Positions 1 to 6,952 of a stretch of DNA of 64,000 nt are shown here, in pieces. Source of the DNA: Corynebacterium tuberculostearicum (GTDB taxonomy: Bacteria; Actinomycetota; Actinomycetes; Mycobacteriales; Mycobacteriaceae); the NCBI RefSeq assembly GCF_016894265.1, contig NZ_CP069791.1, positions 310,001-374,000 on the forward strand, in the 5' to 3' direction. How positions within the stretch are numbered: position 1 is the stretch's first letter; each line of letters starts with the position of its first letter. A program made the position numbers and the translations under genes. Below the pieces are notes generated by a model, which saw nothing but the letters and a program-made list of their open reading frames with translations, had not been told where the DNA came from and ran no database searches.

Positions 1-264
1 AGCCACACATGAAAGGCTATACAAACCCCATTCAGATTCATCAAATGGGTAAGTTCCAAAGTCTCGCATATCCCTACGGAAATCTTGCATCATGACTTCG
101 CGAATTACTTCGTCTCCCCCATGTGTAATTTCGTCAGTTACATAGAGTATCTCTGTGATATCTCGAGCCTTATCCACCCTTTTTAAATACTGCTTATGGA
201 ATTGTTCAAGGTCAGACTCTCGAGCGAGGAAGTAAGTTGTAAAAAGAAGAGTTTCGCCCAACAT
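1..264 (-). CDS. Unknown protein, C-terminus outside the window
   Basis: An open frame starts with ATG at 264 and stays open to base 1, giving at least 88 residues beginning MLGETLLFTTYFLARES. I do not recognise the family. It is rich in charged residues and has no signal peptide or membrane segment in the visible part. The start lies one base after the stop of the upstream 94-codon frame, so the two are probably co-transcribed and translationally coupled. Base composition is clearly more AT-rich than the sdh region to the right, suggesting acquired DNA. Confidence 0.5.
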   Translation of the reverse strand, partial: MLGETLLFTTYFLARESDLEQFHKQYLKRVDKARDITEILYVTDEITHGGDEVIREVMMQDFRRDMRDFGTYPFDESEWGLYSLSCVA

Positions 265-265
265 A

Positions 266-550
266 TTAAATCGGATCACCGTTTACAGTGAAAGCTCCAG
301 AATTTGTATACCTAGGCTGAGGGTAGCAGTGTCTTTTATGCACATTGTCTCCGAATAAGTTCGTGTACAAATCCGCATCTTTCTCCGCCTTTGATGGAAG
401 TGCGCAATTTACTACCGCCAATCTTCCCGCCATCGCTGTTGGCAGGAGGTCGAGAATGTAACTCCACTGTAGCGGAGAAGTGTACGCATATTTACATTTA
501 TCATAGCCGTACGAAACCCTATTCCTTACGGGTAGTGTAAAGTTATGCAC
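266..550 (-). CDS. Small hypothetical protein, 94 residues or shorter
   Basis: The frame can start at GTG 550, which would overlap the start of the divergent HEPN-like gene by six bases, an unusual arrangement. An internal Met (AMAGRL, about residue 40) is an alternative start. I recognise no domain. The visible part contains several Cys and Tyr residues and no membrane span. The stop (266-268) abuts the ATG of the next minus-strand gene, supporting a two-gene operon. The codon choice and low GC match the accessory patch and not the core genome. Confidence 0.4.
   Translation of the reverse strand: MHNFTLPVRNRVSYGYDKCKYAYTSPLQWSYILDLLPTAMAGRLAVVNCALPSKAEKDADLYTNLFGDNVHKRHCYPQPRYTNSGAFTVNGDPI
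533..538 (+). promoter_or_regulatory. Putative -10 element for a leaderless HEPN-like mRNA
   Basis: TAGTGT lies six bases upstream of the ATG at 545. This is the spacing expected when transcription starts at the A of the start codon, which is common in Corynebacterium. I see no convincing -35 element, and no Shine-Dalgarno sequence precedes the ATG, consistent with a leaderless message. Inferred from sequence only. Confidence 0.35.
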
Positions 551-1460
551 TCAAGTGAGCCTTCCATAGGTAAATATCATTACCCTGAATACTCAGAGTT
601 TGATCAACGTCGAATTGAAGCCAATAACGCGATAGTCGGACTTCTGGCAGGATCACGGCTCGCAACAAATGCCCTCCAGCTTTCCCAAGGGTCACAGGTT
701 CCCTTATCTGAAATGTTTCCAGCAGTAACGCATGTCGAGCGGTTCAATCTTGTCGTAGAGGATGCACGAAACATCCTTTTAGATGCAGAAAGGCATCTAG
801 CTAATCTAGCGATTCCTTATGCACAATCTCTACAAGAAGATCATCTCCAAAGAACCATTAAGGTTCTACAGGATAACGGACTGGACCTTTCTCATCCTGA
901 AGGCGCGCCAACTAACAGGCTCAACGCTTCCAACCTCCATGAGATTTTTTTTCCACACCTGTGATGTGCACGTAGGGAGAGCTACCAGCGATGTAGACTC
1001 ACGATCTTCAATGCTAGAAATTTTCCATCTTCTCAGGAGAATAAGAAACGCAAACACCCACAGTGGCGGACGAGTCAGCTCATCAATCCAAAATGATATG
1101 GATTCGCTCAGTGAGGACGCCCTTTCTCATTGGAAAAAAATAAACCAAGGGAAAACCCCTCAGGATATCCAAGGGAATGACGGAAAAATCTCCCTCACTG
1201 CGGAACATATATTCACTGAATTCAGCGTCATTAAACAGTTAGGAAGATTAGCTCAAAGATCCTTTATTGAAGTCATGCCCGAAGAGTACTTCGCAAAAGT
1301 ATCTATAGAACACTTTGTTCGCTCCACAAGCAAACAAAAGAACAGCGACGGATGGAAGAGAAGCCTCGAGCGGCTAACGAAAAGACTTTTCCCCAAAGGA
1401 TTAAATCAACTGGAAACAGTTGCTCGCGAAGAAGGCCACTGGACTAGAGCCCAGTGGTAG
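545..1460 (+). pseudogene. HEPN-like protein gene, frameshifted at a T8 run
   Basis: The frame from ATG 545 reads 139 codons to a TGA at 962-964. The frame that ends at 1460 continues the same protein. The switch falls on eight consecutive T (945-952); with seven T, one 304-residue protein is read through. The second half contains R-N-A-N-T-H (codons 1044-1061), an Rx4H motif of the kind that forms the active site in HEPN ribonucleases, inside a helical stretch as expected for that fold. HEPN proteins commonly act as RNases in toxin-antitoxin and phage-defence systems; that role here is inferred. The gene could be a true pseudogene, a phase-variable gene, or read by transcriptional slippage on the T run. 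A permuted tRNA-like element follows 4 bases after the stop, on the opposite strand. Confidence 0.55.
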
Positions 1461-1464
1461 ATAT

Positions 1465-1537
1465 GAAAAAAGGGCGCTTTACCGTTAAGCTACACCCCGT
1501 AAGGGGGCTGGGAATCGAACCCAGATCTCCTTTTTCC
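1465..1537 (-). ncRNA. Circularly permuted tRNA-like cloverleaf
   Basis: Read on the minus strand, the 3' half of a tRNA comes first and the 5' half second. A perfect T-arm (stem CTGGG/CCCAG, loop TTCGATT; 1508-1524) is followed by CCCC-TTAC-GGGG, where the acceptor stem would sit but closed by a loop. Then come T8-A9 (1491-1492) and a D-arm (stem GCTT/AAGC, loop AACGGTA with the invariant GG; 1476-1490). The two outer ends pair over nine bases (1529-1537 with 1465-1473, one G-U) as an extended anticodon stem, and the variable loop is four bases. All four arms of a cloverleaf are thus present with the termini in the anticodon arm. No anticodon and no free CCA end exist, so it should not be an ordinary tRNA. 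It could be a tRNA mimic, a permuted pre-tRNA or a rearranged relic. Confidence 0.5.
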
Positions 1538-1725
1538 GTGAAAGCTCCCGGACATGAACCGGCTGGAGTCTCTATCTCTAGCTTCCTTTGATCTAAACAA
1601 TACCTTAAACAAGCGAACAGTTCAATTCACCCCACAGACAGCAACATTTGCAACCAGTGGATTCAAAGGAAGGAGTACTCCTAGAACACCTTACTGCCAA
1701 AACAGGCAAGAGAGCTGTGTATTGT

Positions 1726-1953
1726 TTACGGCCTTAACCGCACTGCCCTAGTCACCATCTCCTCCAGCGCTTCCGGTGACACCGGACATAGACTCGTCGC
1801 CTCCAAACCCACATTCACATTCTTGCGCCGAATCGCCACATCCGAATGCGTAAGCCTATGCATCGTGCACTCAAACCCCTCACGGACGGCCCACCGAGCC
1901 AGATTGTCCGTCTGATGCGGATCAACCCACGAAGTGCTGTGTCTGCCTGTTTG
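1726..1953 (-). pseudogene. C-terminal remnant of an unidentified gene
   Basis: A minus-strand frame free of stops from 1953 to the TAA at 1726-1728 encodes about 75 residues with natural-looking composition (for example SWVDPHQTDNLARWAVREGF and a C-terminal CPVSPEALEEMVTRAVRL). It has no plausible start codon with a ribosome binding site and is closed upstream by TGA at 1954-1956. It looks like the 3' end of a decayed gene with higher GC than its surroundings. I do not recognise the family. Confidence 0.35.
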
Positions 1954-2247
1954 TCAGAGGCCCAAGTCTGCACCAGCATAAAGATAAGACCCGCGATTAT
2001 GGGCGCAAGGAGCGTCGTCCCAGGGTCGACGCACCATCGTCGAAATTTTGACGAGAGTTTTCCCTTTTAAGCGGAGCCACGTCGAAATGCTCTGGAGAGG
2101 TGCTGTTTGTTCTTTTTGGGAAAGGTCTCTTAGTGCGTTTTCTTGCTAGGTGTATTTTTGCCGTAGCCCATTCATAAAGAATATTTCTAATGTTGGGGTT
2201 AAGCACGCGTTGTCGTTGGTCGGAGGCTAAGGGGAGGGGGGGAAGGA

Positions 2248-2607
2248 ATGGCTGGCATTGTGCATGAAGCCCAGGACACGCACCTGTGTGCCTTGTTTAT
2301 TGGGGCGCACGGGGATACTGGAGACTACGAGTACGCACTAGACACCGCCAACAGTGCCGCCAAGCACCTGCAGGTAATACAAGCGGAGTTGTCTGCTACT
2401 TCCCCACTGGCCCGCGACGCCGGCATACTCGCTAAGTTTGTGCGCGCAGCACAACGGAATCTGTCTCAACAACGGCCCGCAGATAATCCTGACGAACTTC
2501 TAAACTTAGCCACCAGCCTCAAAGAGTCGCTGGAAGGGGAAGATATGCAACAACCCCCGCCTCCCTGCATGTCATGCATGCTGATAGAAGCGGGGGTTGC
2601 GTGCTAA
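2248..2607 (+). CDS. Hypothetical protein, 119 residues
   Basis: ATG 2248 is preceded by a good purine-rich ribosome binding site (GGAAGGA). The product is soluble, with an Ala/Leu-rich helical centre and no recognised domain. The last 20 codons run through the strong inverted repeat that ends the convergent sdh operon, so the C-terminus (QQPPPPCMSC...) is partly dictated by that hairpin, which lowers confidence that the frame is real. It lies between the accessory patch and sdh and has no co-directional partner. Confidence 0.35.
   Translation: MAGIVHEAQDTHLCALFIGAHGDTGDYEYALDTANSAAKHLQVIQAELSATSPLARDAGILAKFVRAAQRNLSQQRPADNPDELLNLATSLKESLEGEDMQQPPPPCMSCMLIEAGVAC
2551..2599 (-). terminator. 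Hairpin at the end of the sdh operon
   Basis: CAACCCCCGC (2551-2560) pairs perfectly with GCGGGGGTTG (2590-2599), and the loop contains a second small stem (GCATG/CATGC). It sits just past the last sdh-operon stop. No long T run follows, so termination is likely but not certain. Confidence 0.5.
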
Positions 2608-2616
2608 AGAAACGAT

Positions 2617-2991
2617 TTAGTTGGCTCGGCCGGTTTCCTTGCGGTATTTGCGGTAGTAGCGGCGGCCATAGTGGACGGTGCTGAAGGCCGCGATGGCCAC
2701 AACCACCAGGGCGATAATGCCGATGATGGTGGTAAGGGTGTAGTCACCCTCGCCGGCAGTGCCGATGGGGTTGTCCCACACGCCCAGGCCCCAGATGAGG
2801 ATGCCAGCGGCCGGGAGGCAAGACATGATCAGACCCATGCCCACCCAGGTGGAGGTGCGCAGAAGGGAAGAGTGAGGAGCACCGAAGGATACTGGATCGT
2901 AGCCCTCAATGTAGGTGTCCTGAATCTTGCCGGAGAACTCCGGGTAGGTCTCGCTGGTGTAGTCAGCGACTGCGTGGGTGTTATCGCTCAT
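2617..2991 (-). CDS. Small membrane protein of the sdh operon, 124 residues
   Basis: The protein has a hydrophilic N-terminus of about 45 residues, two hydrophobic segments (roughly residues 47-70 and 84-108) and a basic Tyr/Arg-rich tail, so it should be a two-span membrane protein. It follows sdhB by 56 bases on the same strand. A small protein of this kind sits at the same place in other corynebacteria (from memory, C. glutamicum cg0448). A role in assembly or anchoring of succinate dehydrogenase is suggested only by position; no heme ligands or quinone motif are evident. Confidence 0.75.
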   Translation of the reverse strand: MSDNTHAVADYTSETYPEFSGKIQDTYIEGYDPVSFGAPHSSLLRTSTWVGMGLIMSCLPAAGILIWGLGVWDNPIGTAGEGDYTLTTIIGIIALVVVAIAAFSTVHYGRRYYRKYRKETGRAN

Positions 2992-3047
2992 GGCGGAGTC
3001 TTTCTGTCTTTCTCTCGTTCCTAGTATTCCTACGGAATAACCTTAGC

Positions 3048-3797
3048 TTAGTCGTCCTTGCCACGGAAAGCAGCACGTGCACGTTCGCGGGTAACCGCGG
3101 AAACCGCGGTCAGCGGAACGCCGGCCGGGCAGACATCAGCGCACTCACCGTAGAGGGAGCAGTGGCCAAAGTTGGCTTCCAAGTCGTCGACCATGTTGCG
3201 GGCACGGCGGCCACGCTCTTCCTTGCCCAGCGGCATGAGGGAGAGGTGCACCAACTTTGCGCCGGTAAACAGGTGAGCCGCACCGTTCGGGCAGGCAGCA
3301 ACGCAGGCACCGCAGCCAATGCAGGCAGCGTGGTCCAGCGAGTACTCGGAGGTCTCATGGTTGATGTGCATGGTATCCGCATCCGGAGCGGTGCCAGCGT
3401 CCATGGAAACGTAGCCGCCCTGCTCCATTACGTGATCCAGAGCCGCGCGGTCCACGATCATGTCCTTAATGACCGGGTAGGCAGCGGAACGGAATGGCTC
3501 CAGCTTGATGGTCTGGCCATCGGTGAAGTTGAACAGGCGCTGCTGGCAGGCAGGGGTGTTCTGACCTGGGCCGTGCGGGCGACCATTGACGGTCAAACCA
3601 CAGGTACCGCAGATGCCCTCACGGCAGTCGGAAGCGAAGGCGAAGGGCTCTTCGCCGCGCTCAATGTAGCCCTCGTTAACGTGGTCCAGCAGCTCCAGGA
3701 TGGACATCTGCTCAGAGGCGTCATCCACCTGGACGGTCTCGAAATGGCCTTCTTGGGTCGGTCCGGCTTGACGCCAGATCTCAAGTGTCAGTTTCAT
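3048..3797 (-). CDS. sdhB: Succinate dehydrogenase iron-sulfur subunit
   Basis: This 249-residue subunit carries electrons from the SdhA flavin to the membrane quinone. The N-terminal ferredoxin domain shows the [2Fe-2S] cysteines (CREGICGTCG, about residues 58-67). The C-terminal domain shows CIGCGACVAACP and CSLYGECADVCP for the [4Fe-4S] and [3Fe-4S] clusters. The start codon overlaps the sdhA stop by one base (TAATG), implying translational coupling. The enzyme serves both the TCA cycle and the respiratory chain at the inner face of the cytoplasmic membrane. Confidence 0.95.
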   Translation of the reverse strand: MKLTLEIWRQAGPTQEGHFETVQVDDASEQMSILELLDHVNEGYIERGEEPFAFASDCREGICGTCGLTVNGRPHGPGQNTPACQQRLFNFTDGQTIKLEPFRSAAYPVIKDMIVDRAALDHVMEQGGYVSMDAGTAPDADTMHINHETSEYSLDHAACIGCGACVAACPNGAAHLFTGAKLVHLSLMPLGKEERGRRARNMVDDLEANFGHCSLYGECADVCPAGVPLTAVSAVTRERARAAFRGKDD

Positions 3798-5812
3798 TAC
3801 TTGTAGTTCCTTGTCATCAGCGGGATCGAATCAAAGTACAGCGGCTCGGCGTGGCGGATGAACTCGTTCTTATTTGCGCCCGGCTCCCATGCGGAAACGA
3901 AGCACCAGTTCTCATCATCGCGTTCTGCCTCGCCGTCCTCGGTGAGGTGGTCCTCGCGGAAGTGAGCGCCACAGGACTCATCGCGGTCCAGAGCGTCAAC
4001 ACACATGAGCTCACCCAAGTCCAGGTAGTCGGCAACGCGCAGGCCGTACTCCAGCACCTGGTTCATGTCATTGGCCTCACCCGGAATGCGGACATTAGCC
4101 CAGAAGTCCTCGCGCAGCTCGCGGATCTTGGTGATCGCGGCCTTGAGGTCCTCGACGTTACGGGACACGCCGCAGCCATGGTAGAGGATATCGCCCAGCT
4201 GGCGGTGGTAGTAGGACGGACCGTGCGGGTTCTCACCGCGCACACCCATGAGGCGGTCGATGCGCTCCTGGGACTGTGCCAGGGTTGCCTGTGCCTCTGG
4301 GGAATCCTCGGCCAGCTTCTCCTCGTTGAGGTGGTCAGCCAAGTAGTTCGGGATGGTGAATGGCAAGGTGAACCAGCCATCGACGGAAGCCGAAAGCAGG
4401 GAGTTTGCACCCAGGCGGTTAGCACCGTGGTAGGTCCAGGAGCACTCACCGGCGGCAAAGAGGCCGTCGATGGAGGTCATCTCGTTGAAGTCCGTCCACA
4501 GGCCGCCCATGGTGAAGTGGCAGGTCGGGGCGATGCGCATCGGGGTCTCATAGGCGGACTCGCCGATAGCCTCTTCGTACATCTCGATCAGGTTGGAGTA
4601 GCGCTCGCGGATCTTGTCCTTGCCTAGGCGCTCGATGGCGTCGCGGAAGTCCAGGTACACCGAGTTGTGCAGCGGGCCAACGCCCAGGCCGGCATTGATC
4701 TGCTGGGAGATGGCACGGGAAGCAACGTCGCGCGGAACCAGGTTGCCGAATGCCGGGTAGCGGCGCTCCAAGAAGTAGTCGCGCTCTTCTTCCGGAATGG
4801 TATTCGGGTCGCGGTCGTCGCCCTCCTTCTTCGGGGACCAAATGCGGCCGTCGTTACGCAGGGACTCCGACATCAGGATGGTCTTGGACTGCCAATCGGA
4901 GTTGACCGGCAGGCCCGTCGGGTGGAACTGCACGAAGGCCGGGGAAGCCAGGTAAGCACCGCTGTCGTACGCACGCATCATGGCGCTGGCATTGGAGTTC
5001 TTTGCCAGGGTGGACATGTGGTAGACGTTGCCGTAGCCGCCGGTACCCAGCACAACTGCGTGGCCGGTGAAGGCCTTGAGCTCACCGGTAATCAGGTTGC
5101 GGGTAACGATGCCGCCGGCACGCTTCTTGCCGTTGTCGTTGTAGACGATGATGTCCTGCAGGTCGTTGTGAGCGAAGAGCTCCACGTTGCCCAGGCCAAT
5201 CTGGCGGTACAGCGCCGAAGTGGTGGACAGCTGCAGCTGCTGACCTGTTTGGCCACGGGTGTAGTAGGTACGGGAGACCTGCACACCACCGAAGGAACGG
5301 GTAGCCAGGGTGCCGCCGTACTCGCGAGCGAATGGGGCGCCGATGGCGTTCATGTGGTCAATAACGCGGACGGACTCGTTTGCCAGGCGCCAGCAGTCGG
5401 ACTCGCGGCAGCGGTAGTCGCCGCCCTTCACGGTGTCCTTGGTGTGGCGGTAGGCGGAGTCATTGTCCACCTTCTTGGCACGGGAGGCGTTGACACCACC
5501 CTGCGCGGCAATGGAGTGCGCGCGGCGCGGGGAATCGTGGTAGGTGAATACCTTTACCTTGTAGCCCAGCTCGCCCAGTGCGGCCGCAGCGGAACCAGCG
5601 GACAGGCCGGTGCCAACTACGAGAACCTCAAACTTGCGGCGGTTCAACGGGGAGACCAGCTGCATGTGGTCCTTTTGGTGGGACCACATATCCTTCATCG
5701 GCACGCCGTGCGGCTCATGGGATTCCAGGATGTTGCCGGCGGATACGCCCGGAACGATGGACTGTGGGTGCGAGAACTTAGGGTGCTCGCGCTTGAGTTC
5801 AGTATTAGTCAT
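3797..5812 (-). CDS. sdhA: Succinate dehydrogenase flavoprotein subunit
   Basis: This 671-residue catalytic subunit oxidises succinate to fumarate. It has the N-terminal FAD-binding fold (VVGTGLSAGSAAAALGELG), the covalent-flavin region with HSIAAQGGVNA, and the conserved HPTG active-site segment (FVQFHPTGL). Length fits the Gram-positive SdhCAB class, which has a single five-helix cytochrome b anchor. It lies 15 bases after sdhC and overlaps sdhB. Expression should follow the sdhC promoter region described at 6584-6952. Confidence 0.96.
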   Translation of the reverse strand: MTNTELKREHPKFSHPQSIVPGVSAGNILESHEPHGVPMKDMWSHQKDHMQLVSPLNRRKFEVLVVGTGLSAGSAAAALGELGYKVKVFTYHDSPRRAHSIAAQGGVNASRAKKVDNDSAYRHTKDTVKGGDYRCRESDCWRLANESVRVIDHMNAIGAPFAREYGGTLATRSFGGVQVSRTYYTRGQTGQQLQLSTTSALYRQIGLGNVELFAHNDLQDIIVYNDNGKKRAGGIVTRNLITGELKAFTGHAVVLGTGGYGNVYHMSTLAKNSNASAMMRAYDSGAYLASPAFVQFHPTGLPVNSDWQSKTILMSESLRNDGRIWSPKKEGDDRDPNTIPEEERDYFLERRYPAFGNLVPRDVASRAISQQINAGLGVGPLHNSVYLDFRDAIERLGKDKIRERYSNLIEMYEEAIGESAYETPMRIAPTCHFTMGGLWTDFNEMTSIDGLFAAGECSWTYHGANRLGANSLLSASVDGWFTLPFTIPNYLADHLNEEKLAEDSPEAQATLAQSQERIDRLMGVRGENPHGPSYYHRQLGDILYHGCGVSRNVEDLKAAITKIRELREDFWANVRIPGEANDMNQVLEYGLRVADYLDLGELMCVDALDRDESCGAHFREDHLTEDGEAERDDENWCFVSAWEPGANKNEFIRHAEPLYFDSIPLMTRNYK

Positions 5813-5827
5813 GGGTTTCTAACTCCT

Positions 5828-6583
5828 TTAGCTGACCAAGCCCAGGGCAACGGACAAAGGCATAACGATGTTGCCGATGCAGACAACGGCCGGGATGACG
5901 TACGCCAGGATCAGGAAGGTCTGACGCCACTTAGCACCGGTGATACCCAGGTCAGAAGCAGCAAGGCGAATGCCGTGGGTGAGGTGCAGGAACAGGAAGC
6001 ACATGGCGATCACATACACGATGGTGACCGGCCAGCGGCTAAAGGTTGCAATCATATTGGCCTTTACCGCACCCTCCACAAAGTCACCTGGGGCGATGGG
6101 CTGTACGCCCATGGTCAGGTCCAGCAGGTGGAAGATGATGAACAGCAGCAGAACCAGGCCGGAGACCAGCATGGTCTTGGTGGCGAAGGAATCCAGGCCA
6201 CCCATGAGGTTGCTGCGGCTGAACTTGCCGCGGGATGCCTTGGAGCGGGTGGTCAAGGCAATCGCGCCGTAGATGTGGGCGATGATGGCAACCAGCAGGA
6301 CGGCGCGAATAATCCACAATGCGCCCTCATGCGGGAACAACGGCTCGCCCATGGAGCGCAGGAATGCACCGTATTCATCTAGTGCTTCTTCGCCGCCGTT
6401 CGCCGGCAAGTACAACTTCAGGTTGCCGGCCATGTGGCCAACAACGAAGAGGGCGAAGAGCAGGCCAGTGACGGCCATGATGAGCTTCAGAACCCAGGAG
6501 GGCACTCCCGGCTTCTGGCGGATTGGTTCGTTAGTAATGTGGCCGTGAGTTACTGCCTCACGGTCCGGATTTCTTAAAGTCAT
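5828..6583 (-). CDS. sdhC: Succinate dehydrogenase cytochrome b subunit
   Basis: The 251-residue integral membrane anchor has five hydrophobic helices with His residues placed as in di-heme B-type SdhC proteins (for example VGHMAGN, AHIYGAI, FHLLDL and HLTHGIRL). It carries electrons from the iron-sulfur subunit to menaquinone. It is first in the sdhCAB order typical of actinobacteria. The gene starts divergently from ramB across a 369-base control region, and the ribosome binding site GGAGG lies just upstream of ATG 6583. Confidence 0.94.
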   Translation of the reverse strand: MTLRNPDREAVTHGHITNEPIRQKPGVPSWVLKLIMAVTGLLFALFVVGHMAGNLKLYLPANGGEEALDEYGAFLRSMGEPLFPHEGALWIIRAVLLVAIIAHIYGAIALTTRSKASRGKFSRSNLMGGLDSFATKTMLVSGLVLLLFIIFHLLDLTMGVQPIAPGDFVEGAVKANMIATFSRWPVTIVYVIAMCFLFLHLTHGIRLAASDLGITGAKWRQTFLILAYVIPAVVCIGNIVMPLSVALGLVS

Positions 6584-6693
6584 GACACCTCCATTGTCGC
6601 CCTCACTTTAACTGGGCTTAACCGCTGGTTACTAGTCAATTCCTGCGGCGTTTCACCTAACGGTACGGCGGTACGGTTAAAGTCATAATTCTT

Positions 6694-6712
6694 TTAGGTA
6701 AGGGTTGCCTTA
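6694..6712. promoter_or_regulatory. DtxR-like iron box
   Basis: TTAGGTAAGGGTTGCCTTA resembles the 19-base DtxR consensus TTAGGTTAGGCTAACCTAA and is partly palindromic. It lies about 110 bases upstream of sdhC. Iron-dependent control of succinate dehydrogenase, an iron-rich enzyme, is biologically sensible. The site is predicted by eye only. Confidence 0.5.
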
Positions 6713-6790
6713 GAAGCCTTGGGGCAAAACGTCACTACCTTGGCTGCTCGGAATTCCGCAATATTGACGTTGCGTAATTCCCTCCGCAGT

Positions 6791-6806
6791 TGTGAACTTG
6801 CTCACC
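6791..6806. promoter_or_regulatory. GlxR (cAMP receptor) site
   Basis: TGTGAACTTGCTCACC matches the GlxR/CRP consensus TGTGA-N6-TCACA at nine of ten half-site positions. It lies between sdhC and ramB, where it can affect both. GlxR and the adenylate cyclase CyaB are encoded in this window. Confidence 0.6.
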
Positions 6807-6844
6807 CAGTGTTACTAGAGTGACCGCCTTACCCCTTTATGTGT

Positions 6845-6912
6845 CAAACTTTCGCATGAAACCCACATGTAGCCCACAGGCGGGTGAACATTCTTCGCAA
6901 GATCTTTGCAAT
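6845..6912. promoter_or_regulatory. Two RamB-like words before ramB
   Basis: CAAACTTTCGCA (6845-6856) and AGATCTTTGCAAT (6900-6912) resemble the RamB word AAACTTTGCAAA. Their position directly upstream of ramB suggests autoregulation, which is known for RamB of C. glutamicum. Predicted from sequence similarity only. Confidence 0.4.
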
Positions 6913-6952
6913 TAGGGTGCACACCCGCAGGCCAGCCAGTAACCTTGCCGGC

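Larger units (their letters stand above)
1461..2247. other. Gene-poor accessory stretch
   Basis: Apart from the tRNA-like element and the reading-frame remnant listed separately, I find no convincing gene here. Short frames on both strands lack ribosome binding sites and recognisable domains. On the minus strand a small hairpin (CCGG with a seven-base loop, about 1547-1561) precedes the tRNA-like element and could belong to the same transcript. The transition back to core-like composition occurs near 2.2 kb. I see no flanking direct repeats and no integrase. Confidence 0.4.
6584..6952. promoter_or_regulatory. Shared sdhC/ramB control region
   Basis: The divergent intergenic region contains several recognisable operators, listed separately: a DtxR-like box, a GlxR-like site and two RamB-like words. 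It also holds a short direct repeat GGTACGG-C-GGTACGG (about 6662-6676) of unknown meaning. In C. glutamicum these regulators act on sdhCAB and ramB, so combined control by carbon source, cAMP and iron is likely. No gene is encoded here. Confidence 0.7.

Noticed and set aside
1465..1537. tRNA-like element as an ordinary tRNA or as tmRNA
   Set aside because: Arms are in permuted order with no anticodon loop or CCA end, and the D-arm has a proper stem, unlike the tRNA-like domain of tmRNA; no tag-coding region is present.
1554..1751. 65-codon plus-strand frame after the tRNA-like element
   Set aside because: No ribosome binding site, low-complexity Thr/Ser/Arg composition and overlap with the minus-strand gene remnant.
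1997..2206. 69-codon minus-strand frame in the accessory patch
   Set aside because: No domain, no credible start signal and no continuity with the neighbouring remnant.
3162..6382. Long open frames opposite sdhB, sdhA and sdhC
   Set aside because: They mirror strong, family-matching genes on the other strand in GC-rich DNA and encode no recognisable domain.
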